Source of the DNA: Ricinus communis
Lineage: Eukaryota > Streptophyta > Magnoliopsida > Malpighiales > Euphorbiaceae
Direction of reading: 5' to 3'
DNA: 64,000 nt
Assembly (NCBI RefSeq): GCF_019578655.1
Contig: NC_063259.1
Coordinates: forward strand, 4,886,001-4,950,000
Of this stretch, positions 47,693-60,923 are shown in pieces (the first letter of the stretch is position 1; each line of letters starts with the position of its first letter). Under the pieces are notes generated by a model. That model ran no database searches. It saw only the letters and a list, made by a program, of their open reading frames with translations, and was not told where the DNA came from. Position numbers and translations under genes: made by a program.

Positions 47693-50600
47693 CTGCAAAA
47701 TGAAGCATGAGAAAAAAAATTCACCAACTCAGGAAACCATAAACTCTATTGTTCTATAAGATTTTTAAATGATGATATAAACTATCATTTTATGATTATG
47801 CAGTTCAAGAGATAAATTGTATTTTCATGTTAGTCTATTTCATTGACTTATGAGAAACTCCACCTTAATTGGGGTGTGGAGAACTAAAGATTTTAGGACC
47901 ATTAACTTGTATTCAGCAATAATTGATCTTGAAACTGTTATTTTGTAGCATCTTCATCTAGAACATTATGATAACATTAAAGCATTTTTAGGAGGACTTC
48001 TAATAACTAATTCTCATAAGAACTTTAACAGCAAGTAATATTAAACAGACACATTAATGTTTATATGCACAAAAAAGAGTTTGGTATTGGACACTGTAAC
48101 AATTGCAATTCTTTTATTTTTCATCAACAACCTTACCTTCCTCATCACGCTTTCCTGCTTGTACTTTGATGTAAAACATTGCAAATATTAGCATGAGGCT
48201 CACGACTCCAACAGAGACAGCAATACCAACAATCAACCCTGTCTTGCTTCTTTTCTGAGTATTAGGTGGTATTCCACTAACTGTTGGTCTAAAAGCTGTT
48301 TTGCAAATTCAGTTACCATTAGCAGTAAGCCAAAGAAGAAGTAGAATAAAAAAGCAGAATTTGAACATCTTAACTAAGGAATTGCATTACCTGAAACAAC
48401 ACTTAGAGCTGAAATGATTGGTCCATAATAACCTTGTATCGGCGTGCAACAGGTCCCCTTACCAGCCCAAAATAAATGAATTTCGAGATAGTTCTCACTA
48501 ACAGTAATATTAAATCTCTTTGTAATCGCTATCTCAACCCCACCTGCCTCCTTTGATATGTCAAAGTCCTTCAACTCGCGGCGTCCCTAGGAAACCAATG
48601 AAAAAGAAAAAAAAAATATAGAAGTATCATCATATAGTATTCATAAAGAGGTAGTTATAGTTCTTTAAAATCATTTCTACCTGAATATAGATGTCAAAGA
48701 CACGCCTTCCATTGCTCTCCCAAATTTGCGAGCTTCTATGTTTTAATGCTGTTTCTGCAAATAATAGGCTTATGGTGTAAGGCCCATTTTCAAGACCTAG
48801 GCCATAATATCTAATTGAACCTGGGGAGATTCTTGAAGTCAGATAAAGTTCTGGAGTGTTGGTACTGGTCACTTGTGATTGGGTATCTTCAACATAAGAT
48901 GGATTCTGTCTATCATTATATAAGCCTGTGATACTGACTGCCCATTTTTGGGTACTAGTTGCATGAATTGATGCTGCACCCAGGGAAGAATTTTCGGCTT
49001 CATACAATATGCTACCGACTCTCATCTCTGGGCCACCGCACTTGATCGAAAAATTTGCATCTATAACAGTTAACAGTAACATAATATTATTGCTCCCAAT
49101 TGATGAAGTCATTCTTAACACACCAGGGAATGTATAATGCTGGTACAAAGAGTTAAATGAAGTTAAATTCAAAATCTCATCATCTCATGAGAATTCAAAG
49201 AAGTTATAAACTCTAAGATACTACTAGGGTTGATGAACAAAACATGATTTGTGATAACATAAATACAACTCAATATCTCCAGACCTCATGAGATTTCAAA
49301 CATAACATAGTTTGCGAATGTTAACATAGAACTTTATCATAATGTCATGCTTGCTCTTTATAACTTCATGCAACTCTAATCATTTTCTTCATTCTTTGTT
49401 TTCTTTTATAAAGTTAACATTATTTGTTTTTTGCAATAATTTTAGCCCACATTATGCTTAGTAAGACAGTATTGAGGTGAAAATCAATGAGTGATATATA
49501 CTGACTAGTAAAAATTTAAGATGATTCAATTTGGAATATCAACCATGCATTGATCTCTTTTTATTTTATTTTATTCTTTTTGTCCTCTATTTCACTTTTA
49601 TAGTAATCGCATAGCCCATACTTTTGTTTTCTTCAAAATCTAGATTGTAAGAGAGTAAAAAAGAAAGTAAAAGAGTGCCTCTTTTACTATGAATTGGTAC
49701 TGCACAAGATATTTCATAGATAATCTTCATTTGTCAGCATTTTGGCCTGGAAAACTCTATGGTGTATAAAGTTTCCTTTTTAAACAAAATAATTAAAATT
49801 TCTATTGGATACTAAATCATTAAAAACACACTTACAACGTGGAGTATTCCTATTGCAAGGGAAATTTCTTTGCAGACAATTCAATCCTGGAATAACACTG
49901 CATATAGTAATAAGTGTTACTATTTATTTAGATTGGAAAATTCCAATAAATGTGTGTTCAAATTTAGAAGGAACATAACAGGGCTTCAGCTAGTATGCAT
50001 TGATTAGACAAGAGGGTCGTTATATTACCTGATATTTGAGCGATCAAATACAAAGTTATTGGCTACTAAGTTCCTGCAGAATTCCATATAGAAATTACTC
50101 AAACAAGCCTGTAGTAACATACACTAAAGATGCAAAGATGACGGACTAACTATCTATGTCTTAAAGGGAGTCATATGCCCATAATGAGATAGAAACGAAT
50201 AATTAGCAGAGCAGGTCATAATTATATAAACAGGTTTACTCAATTCATGGATAGCATGAACTATACTGAGAATCAAGGAAGTTTCAACCTCTGATGCAAT
50301 GCACTATGTGTCTTCTTTTACTTAGCAGGAATACTTGTGTGACATTATTTGTACCATAATTGCATGATATGGATAAAAAATAAGAAAAGCAATGTCATGA
50401 GCATTAAGATTCATAAACCTTTAAACATAAAAATGGAGATGGATAAAGAAGTAACTTGATTTAGGAGACATACAATTGTAGATTTGAGTTTACCCATGTA
50501 GGAAAGCTTCCTGAAAGATTATTGTAAGATAAATCTCTGCATAGAAAATAAATTGACCAAAATAGGTAAATGTATAAGAACTAGTTAATTCATTTTCTAA

Positions 50601-53600
50601 CAAACGCCCATCAATTGAACTTGATGAAATAATAATTTTGTGTCCACCAACTATAATTTCAAAAGCAGAAAATAAAGAATATATGGTCTAGAAATCAACT
50701 TTCTCTTTTTCAGGATTAAAGTATAAATTCTTCTCCTATTTTGGACTAATTTTAGAAGAGAAATTTTTCTAGCGATAGATATTAGGTCCATGGACATTGA
50801 TCCAAGGTAAAAAGGAAAATCTTATTAGAAATGTATAGGGGAGTGGCATTGAAATATTCTTAGTATTACAAATAAACTAAATCTACTCTCCTCTATCTAT
50901 AAAATTTTAAAAGTTGTGCCACAAATTCCACAAAAGTTGAAAAAACTGCTACCAACACTTTTAGTTCCTATTTCTTAAATTCTGGGCATTTTTTTTCACA
51001 TAAGTGAAAAGACTACGGCTAAGACTTCCTTCAAAAGTTTGAACAAATCTAAAGCAATTGTGTCAATGCGAGTCATAAAGTCTTTAGTACCTAGCATATA
51101 TTGCTTATATAAAAAGTGTGTGTGTGTGTGTGTGAAACTACACAGTGATGATAATAAGTAATTGCATAATGAAGGGCTGGAGGAAGGGGATTGATCTCAA
51201 ATTGGTTTTCGGTCTATGTTAAAATTATAGAGGGTAGTGAAAGTATATTCAGTATAGTATATTTTGCTTTGGCATGAGCACTTACATAGTTTGAAGAATA
51301 TCACTTTTTTCGTTAGGAAGGGTTCCAGAGAGGCTATTGTTTCCAAGAAACCTGGAAATATCAAAATGACATGTAATGGAGATACCATTAAATGAAAGAA
51401 AGAAAAAATACTAAAGGAAATAGCTACAATAGAAAATTGAAATATAAGATTTAACATAGATATAATATTATAATATATTATAGCTATAATATTAAAACTT
51501 CAAATAACGTAGAAAATAGGCTTTAAGGTATTTACAAGTACTCGAGAGAACTCAAACTGAATAGATCATTTGGAATTTGACCTGTTATGTTGTTAAAGCT
51601 TAAATCCCTACAAATGCAAACCAAAAATAATGACAATAGTTAAAGCAATAAGGAAATTTCAAACTGGAATTTTTTCACTTGAGGTCATTTGTAACTTACA
51701 ATATTTCTAAATTTCGATATTCTCCGATATTAGGCGGAATAGTATCAGTGATCAATGCATTCCTCAAATTCCTTCATATAAGGAAAAAAAAAGTGAGCTA
51801 GTTTAAAGTTGAGACACACAAAGTAATGGTTGAAAGATTTTATTAACTTACAAGTCAGTCAAATTCTTCAAATTCTTGATAAAATCAAGAGTAGAGCTCA
51901 CATTATGTAAATCACTGATGCGTCTACATGTTCATGTGCAAATATATATTACTGAAACTGACTTTCTTGTACGAACAGACACACAAATGATAATAGATAC
52001 TTGTATTTGTATTTGTATTTATGTGAAACAGATTGTTAACATTTTAGCAACAGGTGACTTACAGAGATTTCATTGAAACCAAGTTAGAAAAGCTGGATGG
52101 TATTGGACCTTCAAAAGAATTCCCTTGCAATCTCCTATGACCAATCAATAGAATTGTAATTAAATATGCAAAATACAAGAGGCAAAAATTCATGCTTAAT
52201 GTTCTAATAAAAAGTTACCATAAACTATTATGTGGTTTCACAGATTTTTATATTAGGGCCTATAATGCCACTTCATTCCTTTGTTAGCAAAAGCTAGCCA
52301 AGTGCAATAACATCATGGTGAGCTTAAAGTAAGAAAATGTATATTTTAATTTCTATGCTAAGCCTATCAGGTTAACACCACTAGTGCATTTGGCTGGTTT
52401 TCGCCAACAAAGAAGTGGCAAAAAGGAAAATTGTTTAATATCGATATCAGTGAAACCACATAAAAGTTTATTGCATTTTCTTTCAAAAAAAGAGAAATGA
52501 AATAAAAAAAATTTAGCTTACAGTGTTGTAAGCTCTGTCCAGGTCCCAATGAAGTTTGGTATATTGCCAGTGAAAGGATTATCGAATGCCCACCTAAACA
52601 TAGAGAAGTCATGTCCATGTACATAAAAGAATCAAACAGCTATAGGCATTAGAGAAGGAATTTATCCTTACAGGATTCTAATCCTTGTCAAATTGGCAAA
52701 AGTTGAGGGAATTTCACCATTTAATCCACAACTATTAATATACCTGCAACATTATGAAAAGACAATAATAAAGAATTGTCTGATCTCATGATATCTGATT
52801 GAGAGAGGGAACTATTTAGAATTTGGAAGTTACAATTGCTCCAGTTTGACCAAATTTCCTAGTTCAGGAGGAAGTGTTCCAGAAAAATTGTTTACACCAA
52901 GTGACCTGTTTTAAGATAACATATAATAAAGAAGGGAATTATACAAGATTCAATTCAAACCAAGAAACACAAACACATGAAGTCATAAACATATTTATGT
53001 TTCTCTCAGGCATAACTATAAACAATTAATAAGCATAAATATTGTATGGAAAATATAAATCTCAATGTATGATCCTACTTACATATCAAACCAATAAATT
53101 ATTGATGCAAGTTATTAATATTATATGATGATGCATCAATAAACAATCCCCGGCTCTCAAATATGAAATATATACTCCCTCCATTCCAAATTGATAGTTC
53201 TTTCTTTCTTTTTTGTCCTATTCAAAATTTTGTCCGCGTTAAAACTATTGCACATATACTCTTCATTAATAATACTGAAATTATCACATACAATACAATT
53301 TATACTATGAAATTGTATTTATGCAAAATTTCGCAGATTTTTAAAGAAAAAATGATAAAAATTAATAGCATTAATTAAAAAATCTATAATTAATCCGTCT
53401 ACAATTTGAAAGTAAACTACCTAATTAGAATAAAAGGAGTAATTATCAGCCACAAAAGGAAAAAGTAACATGAGCAACATAAATACCAGATAGTCATGCA
53501 TAATAGTGTCAAAATATATAGTCATATTACCATTTGAATTGACTAGTACTAAATTAAATAAAAGAAAAGAATCATAAATATGTACTTTTCACAAGGTCTT

Positions 53601-56482
53601 AATTGCAAAGAGTGCCAATCTTACAATAAAGTTAGGTCCTTAAGGTTTCCAATTTCCTTTGGGATGGGTCCCGAAAATGCGTTGTGAGCAACGGCCCTAG
53701 TTACAAAAAAAATAAGCTCATTCAAAAATCAATGAAATTCTTTAACAAAAATAGAAAAGATAAAATAAAACATAATAAGTTAAGATCACCTCAAGAAAAA
53801 GGGATAACTCTTGAGGTTAAAAATGATGTAAAATTACACTACTATTAGTTTTTTTTTTTTATTCCATATATAATGGTGAATATTAAGAATAAGATAAGAG
53901 GCAACTACTGATTGGTTTCAACCATAAAAATTGGATCAAATTGAAAGAGTTCTATGATTCCGATTTTACTACTCTAGAGACTTAAACCAAAAATGGAAAC
54001 TAAAACAATTCCATTTTGGAACCACAATCATAAATGTTGGATTTTTTTAATTTAAAAATATAAATTTAGTTTAATGCCCTTATAATAACTATATTAGCGG
54101 TTAATTCTCCAAGCATTTGCGTAAAAGAAATAAATTTCTCCCCAAAACAAAGTCGGAAGAAAGCAAAAATGGAATTAGAATTGAAATTTGAATAGGCTGA
54201 AATATTTAGGGCTGTTTACTTTTAGAAAACTAAATGAGTTTTCTAAAAACAATTCAAATAAAAACAGAAAATAGTATCTTATATTTATTTATATTATTTT
54301 TTTGAAAATAAAATAGAAATTAATTTTTAATTTTTTTAGTTTCTTAACTACCGATTTGAGGAATTGAAATCATGAATTTTCATGCGATTTTTCAAGACTA
54401 GTATTGGCCCACAGTCATCCCCAACTATGATGCTAAACACAAAATCTGCTTTGTCTTAATTTCTTTTTTATTCAAGTGAATAGAAATATAGTATTTGAAT
54501 CAGCCACATTGACAAATCTAATTCTCTAAATAAATTTAGGGAATATATCCATACTTATATATCATTTAGGGGCTAAGAAAACTAGCATTTTGATAATACA
54601 CGATTGTCACTTGTGAGCTACTCCAATATTTATGATGTTGGAATTCACGTTGGGCATTCCCTAATATACTGATGTGTTGTACACTTTTCATAATTTTGTC
54701 ACGCAGAACTAAAGGAAACGTACTAAAAATTTTCATGTGGTTCTTTTCTTTTTAAATTTTATATATGTGTCAATGTATTGTCATTTAGTAGTATTGAGAT
54801 AACATAGTTAATTTTTGTTAATGCGGCACATGGGTTTATTGATATGACACGTTTGGTTTTGACATGGCACACTTTTCACTTATGTAGCACACTTTTTGTT
54901 TAGATGGTACACTTTTCTTTCTTCCACCGTATAATCACCACATTAGCAAACTAACAGCATTTCATTATGACAATATAACTAAAAACTCTAATTATGAAAA
55001 GTCGTACATTGATTTATGTAATTAAAATCAAAAATTCACCGACCACAAGCATTATTCTTTAATACCTTTCTCCTAAAATGAACCTTTCTCCTAAAATGAA
55101 TCTTTCTCCTAAAATGGATTTATGTAGCTTAGAGCATTTTTAATATAATTTTATATTATATTATATTATATCAAATATTTTATTTTTAAAAAATTATATA
55201 CAATAAGATTTTAATGGAATTTTTATTCTCTAAATATAAAGTAGAGAGTTAATTTGACTCTATATATGAATAACTAAATTTTATTTTTATTTTATATTTA
55301 ATAAATACATTATAACTTTTTATATATTTAACTAATTGATGTTTGTAATTTTTATTTTTACTTATAGTTAGAAGTAAAAATTAAAATTATTTATAATTAT
55401 AAAAAGTAAAATAAAAAATATAATATAAAAATTCATAAAATATAAATAAAATTTTTTATTTTTATATTTAAATATTCATTAAAATACTCTTTACAGTCAA
55501 AATTATGCTCTTAAATATTTATCGGAATTGGAATAATATAGAGCTTTGTACTTACAAAGTCCTTAGGGCGGTTAAATTTCCAATAAACGCAGGCAAGGGA
55601 CCCATGAAGTAATTTTTGTCAAGTTTCCTGAAAAATTGAATCAAAATAAAAGACAGTTAATTAGAATAATTCATTGTAATTAATAACTTATATACAAAAG
55701 AAATTCTAACAATTGGAAACTATACAGAGAAGAAATTCTACAACTTGGATCATAAAACTATATAAATTCTAACAATTTCGATCATGAAACTATATACAAT
55801 TAGTTATTTATTTGTGCGTTGCACGACCGTTATTACTATTTCAATTATAAAATTAAATTTATAGATACAACTTAATTAATTGTTTAATATTTAATATCGA
55901 TTTATAATAATTTTAAAATAATAGCAAACTAACCATTTTAAATGTCTTTAATTTTTCTAAAATTTTATGTATATTATTGCATTAGTAAAACATTTATTTT
56001 TAAATTAATACTATCAATAAATTATTTTAAAATATTTATTTGTTAACTCTGCTATTATATAAACTAGTACTATAATGTAATTGATATTACTATTTTTTAA
56101 AATTAAAAATTATTTTATTAGTGAATATAATATTTAAAAATATTATTCTTTATAATTAGAATTATTATCTAACTAGAAAACTAATTTGTCAGTTAATATA
56201 ATATTAAAATATAATAATTATGCTATCTCTTAAAATAATCATTATCTAATTAGAAAATTAATTATTATCTAATTCGAAAACTAATTTATTAGTAATATAT
56301 TATTTCTTAGGATTAGAATGAGGGTTTAATTAGAAATGTAACTTATTAATCAATAAATTAATAGAAAAAACTATAAAATTACATATAAGCTTGAATCCTA
56401 TGTGTCAAAAATATTAAAGTAAAAATTTTACGTGTCAAAAATTAAACACACATGGCAAAAAAAATTTTAATCTCAGAAATTA

Positions 56483-56541
<59 letters not shown>

Positions 56542-59500
56542 GAGAGAGGAAAACTTACATTTTATGATAAAATTATTTTAAAAGAAATTAGAAAAAGATA
56601 AAAATTATAGAAATTCTAACAACACGAAACTATGTCAAAAGGAAAAAAAGAATAAAAGTACATTAGATAATTATATTGTTTCAAAATTTTTACAAGAAGT
56701 TTGGTCATATATAAAACATATCTTTTCACCCATATTAAAAAGTTTTCGGAATGCTATTAATTTATAGCAACTAAACAATGTTAATACAAAACTTAGATGG
56801 CCGTAATTATTTTGTCTCGTTTTATCTGCTCCAGTATTTTTATATTTTATATATATAATGTTTAGTTGTTCAAATAGTACACCATACTAATGGTTCCTAT
56901 ATAAACTATAACTAGGGGTCAAGAAAACCAAAATGAACCGACCAATTTGCTTCAATTATTTTCTAGTTCAATTTTCGGTTTGATTTAGAAAATTATAAAC
57001 TGAAATAAGTTGAGCTCCATTCAGTCTTTAACTAAAATAAAATTTCAGTTTTAACTGAACTGATCAAACTTATAATATTTATTATTTGAATTTTTATATA
57101 AATTGTAAGATTTAATATTTGAAAGGTATTCTATATTATTTAATTAATTTATAGTAAAAGTAAATTATTCTTATAAATATTTATGTAAAAACATGAATAT
57201 ACTTTTTTAAGAAATTATATTAAAAACATAAATATAATTATAAATTAATTTTAAAAATTTTAAAACTTAAAAATTATTTGGTAGACTTTGGATTTTTTAA
57301 GTTGGTCCAAAGTTTTAAATCGAATCAACCAGTTGCTGACCCCTAACTACAACTATCCCAATATGTATCAACATTCTTCTATTACTAGAATATGTCCATA
57401 TTCAATTTGTTGTTGGTACTTTCAACAATATGCTAAAATAACTCTTCTCTTATTCATTTTCATTTAAAGCTTATTAAAATTTAATTCAACAAGGTCAGCA
57501 GATGTTGATGTAAGCCTCATCAATACATGCAGTTTTAATATGAGTTATTTTACTTTAATAGTTTGTCAATGTATTGTTCATGGTAAACAATATTAGCAGC
57601 TATGGTACTATGAGTAAATTATTATTTTTCGTTAATTATTTTATTAAGAGTTCTATATATGAATTTTCAATGTACAAAAGATTTGTGCAAAGCACAAACC
57701 TAAAATTAGTAATATTTATATAGTCACGCTTCCTGCGTACTGAATAAGGATAAAAATAAATTGCCATTCTACAATGATAATATAACAATTTCAAAAGAAG
57801 AAATAAACAAACAAGGAGAATTAAATAATAGGATATTATAATTCAACTTTGAAACTATAGGGATCTAATGATAATTATAGTCAAATCTCAGAGTGAAAAG
57901 CAATTAATCTTTATTTAATTTAATTATAAACTAGCAAAATAATTTTATAAAGTTCTACACAAAATATAAATAATTCAGAGTAGTATAGAAGAATAAATAA
58001 ACACAAACATAAACATTATGTTGGGAAGAGAAATTCTTACAGAAAAATTAGGTGTTTCAGAACTAGAAGTGTTTCTGGAATCACCCCTCGTTTGTTCAGA
58101 GAAAAAACTCTCCTGAAAAAGTAGTTACATAACAATTTCTTAATCAAAGGAAAAAAGAAAAGAGTAAAATGGAGGACCACTTTTTTTTTTTGGCCGGCAC
58201 AGAACTAGAAGTGTGAAAGTAATCTGTTCTGTCTTTTTTACAGTATTAAATCATGTTATAATTTATTATAGGTCAATTTTTAATGCTTCAATTGCTAAAT
58301 TAGTATAGTAAGTGGACAACACAAATATTGTAAGGCTGGAAAGCTTAAATAAATAATTAAAAAAAAAGACACTGTTCTTTGCTAGGTAGATAACACTAAC
58401 TTTTTTATTTTTCTTCTTTTTAATTCTTTCCAAGGAGTAGTTGAGATTTGGATTCTAAAAATTTATAATAAAAACAAAATTAGTAAATAGCAACTAATTA
58501 TTGGAATTAATATATAAAACTGATGCAGAATTTTATTTTATGTACTTGAATATTAAATTTTAGTATTCAACATTAAATAAAACTATTGATGTACCGGTGC
58601 ATGCACGGTTGGTGCTATTTTTTTAGTAGTAAAGATTTTTAATCTACAAAATCTAATATTGATTTTTTATTTTAAAAAAATTCAATACAAAACCTAACTA
58701 ACACCCAATTAAATATATATAATAACAATTTATTAAGAGGGATAATTGATAATAAATCATACATAATTAGAAAATTTTATTAATTTATTAATTAATACAT
58801 TAATTATAAATTTATATTAAAAATTTAATTTTTAAATTTAGAATTGCTGTTTAATTAAAAAACGATATATCAGTTAACATATTGATTTTATCTCTATTAG
58901 TAATCATTTAATTAAAAGAATATTACAATTAGTATAATAATTCAAATAAGTATAAATGTTACATATAAATATTATATCTATATATCATAAGTAAAATAAA
59001 TATATATCAGAAATTGTTTGTCTTAGCTTTTATATATATATATATATAAAAACTGAAAAATATGATAATTCTACTTTTTAGTCCTCTGCATATTGTTCAA
59101 CAAATATTCTTATTTGACATAATAGTTTTTTCATCATGTTACTGTTATTATTATTACATATTTGAAAAGAAGAAAAGATTAAGTATGCGAATATGAAAAT
59201 ATTAAAAGAGACGGTTCATATACGACCTATGACTATGAGTTGGAAAGCAAGCAACTTAATTAAGACGAAAGCAATTACGTTAGGCATGTGGGCAGTAATC
59301 ATTGATTTCGTTATATTATTGTAATTGCATGAAGAGGTGACCCTGAAGGCCTAGCAGACTAGAACCAGTGAGTTGTAGTGTAGTACTAATAAAAGATGCT
59401 CAACCAAGTTGACAGGTGGTCCAAAAGGTCCAGAATATAAGAAATTAAACTTAGGGTTGGATTTTATTATTATGCATGCGAAAGCGACTCGGATTTGAAC

Positions 59501-60405
59501 TACTTTTACACCTGAAATCATTAATATATTTTGAATTATATGGTATTATTATTTATCAATCCACTTAATAGATAAATAATTAAATACTATACGCATCTAA
59601 CTTAGATGAATATTTCCTTAAAATATTATTTTAAATGTTTTAAAAATTGAATTAGACTGGTTGATTTAGAGGTTGAATCTAAAAATTTATAGTCAATTTA
59701 TCCTATTAGATTTTTATAAATTAAAAATTTAATTAAATCAAAGCCTAACCAGATTTTGACCAGTCGTTTAACTAAATTTATTGACTAAATTGGTTAGCTG
59801 GACTGATTTTCACTATAATTACTCAGGAAAAATAAAAATAAAACTAGTCCAATTGATTCGGGCAGATCTTAACCGGTTCAAACTTTAAAACACTAATTTT
59901 TAACAGGTAGCCCCAAAAATGAGACTTTATCTACTTAAAGAAGCAAAATTAATGATAATAACCCAATTATACTATAAAAATCTAAAGCAATTAGAAAGGA
60001 GGAAGAGAAACATACAGTCGAGTAATGTGGCAAGTAGAGTTACTGTCGAAGGAACAGTCGCATTTGATAGAAGGATTGTTAGCTGGAGCTTCTAAATCAG
60101 ATTCGTCAATGGCAGTTCCAGTACATGGATCTCCACTTATATTCCATGAATTCGTAGATTGTGTATCCCACCCTCGGAATATCTCGTTTAATGCTCTCAC
60201 TATCTCATCATTTACACAGTCCACATTATTCACAAAACATTTTAGTAATTTATATATATTAAAAAGGAAAAACAAAACAGCAATTTAGTGCAAAGTATTT
60301 CTTCTATCATTTCATTCTATAAAATTTTTAATGTATATTTCTATTTATATATTAAAATAATATTAATTATAGATAACTAAATATATATCAATTATTTAAT
60401 ATTAA

Positions 60406-60441
<36 letters not shown>

Positions 60442-60885
60442 AGTATTGTTAATGTTGTTTTATTGTTATGACAAAAGCTAAAGCCCAATACCTAATGACT
60501 AATGATGTCCACTATATTTATTAAAATATTATGGGAAATATACTATAAATGTAGTCACCTAAAAAATATATCTTCTTGACTAGGTGTTTTTCTTGGCTAT
60601 TTTTTCATATATTTTATCAGCCTCGATCAAGCCTAATTTGATCATAAAATTTAAGGTTTGGAACTTAATTCTACCTCAATTCAGTGAGATGTTAAAAAAT
60701 TCATCTCAATAACTTAGAGATGTTTTCTAAATAATTTTTAACATGAAATTCGAATAAATTCGATAGAACTGAATTATACATGAATCAATACATATCTTAT
60801 ACTTGAAGTGTAATATCTCAAATCTAAAACAAATATTAAATGATAGATGAAAATCGATCCTAAAAACTTATTAGTTTAATTTTTA

Positions 60886-60923
<38 letters not shown>

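Larger units (their letters stand above)
55800..57709. mobile_element. Helitron-like 3' ends in intron 3 (candidate)
   Basis: At 55814-55824 GTGCGTTGCAC can form a hairpin; read on the minus strand it is followed by aaataaataa and then CTAA before T. At 57685-57695 the plus strand has GTGCAAAGCAC followed by aaacctaaaaTTAG before T. A short palindrome about 12 bp before a CTRR-like end is the layout of a Helitron 3' terminus. The two point outward in opposite directions, so they may be ends of two elements or one inverted-repeat element. No RepHel coding sequence is present. Confidence 0.35.
49836..58112 (-). other. Receptor-kinase exons 3-16: leucine-rich repeats
   Basis: Exons: 58112-58041, 55627-55556, 53696-53625, 52905-52834, 52743-52672, 52593-52522, 52134-52063, 51923-51852, 51771-51700, 51607-51536, 51351-51286, 50536-50474, 50073-50029, 49897-49836. 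Ten are exactly 72 nt (24 codons) in phase 2, one LRR each, the diagnostic exon pattern of this class. Typical repeats read [17 protein letters not shown] and [17 protein letters not shown]. For exons 10 and 11 two acceptors are possible; the ones given keep 72 nt and the family RISDL and NLRNA starts. Exons 15-16 end the ectodomain stalk with a C-x6-C pair (NCLQRNFPC). Confidence 0.9.

Noticed and set aside
51876..52076. 66-codon plus-strand frame in the receptor-kinase region
   Set aside because: It overlaps exon 10 in antisense plus intron; no coding signal of its own.
55129..55514. Possible MITE with ttagagca ends in intron 4
   Set aside because: The inverted ends match only over a short stretch and no target duplication could be seen; not called as an element.
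60025..60288. 87-codon plus-strand frame
   Set aside because: It is the antisense of receptor-kinase exon 2, which has the family motifs and matching splice phases.
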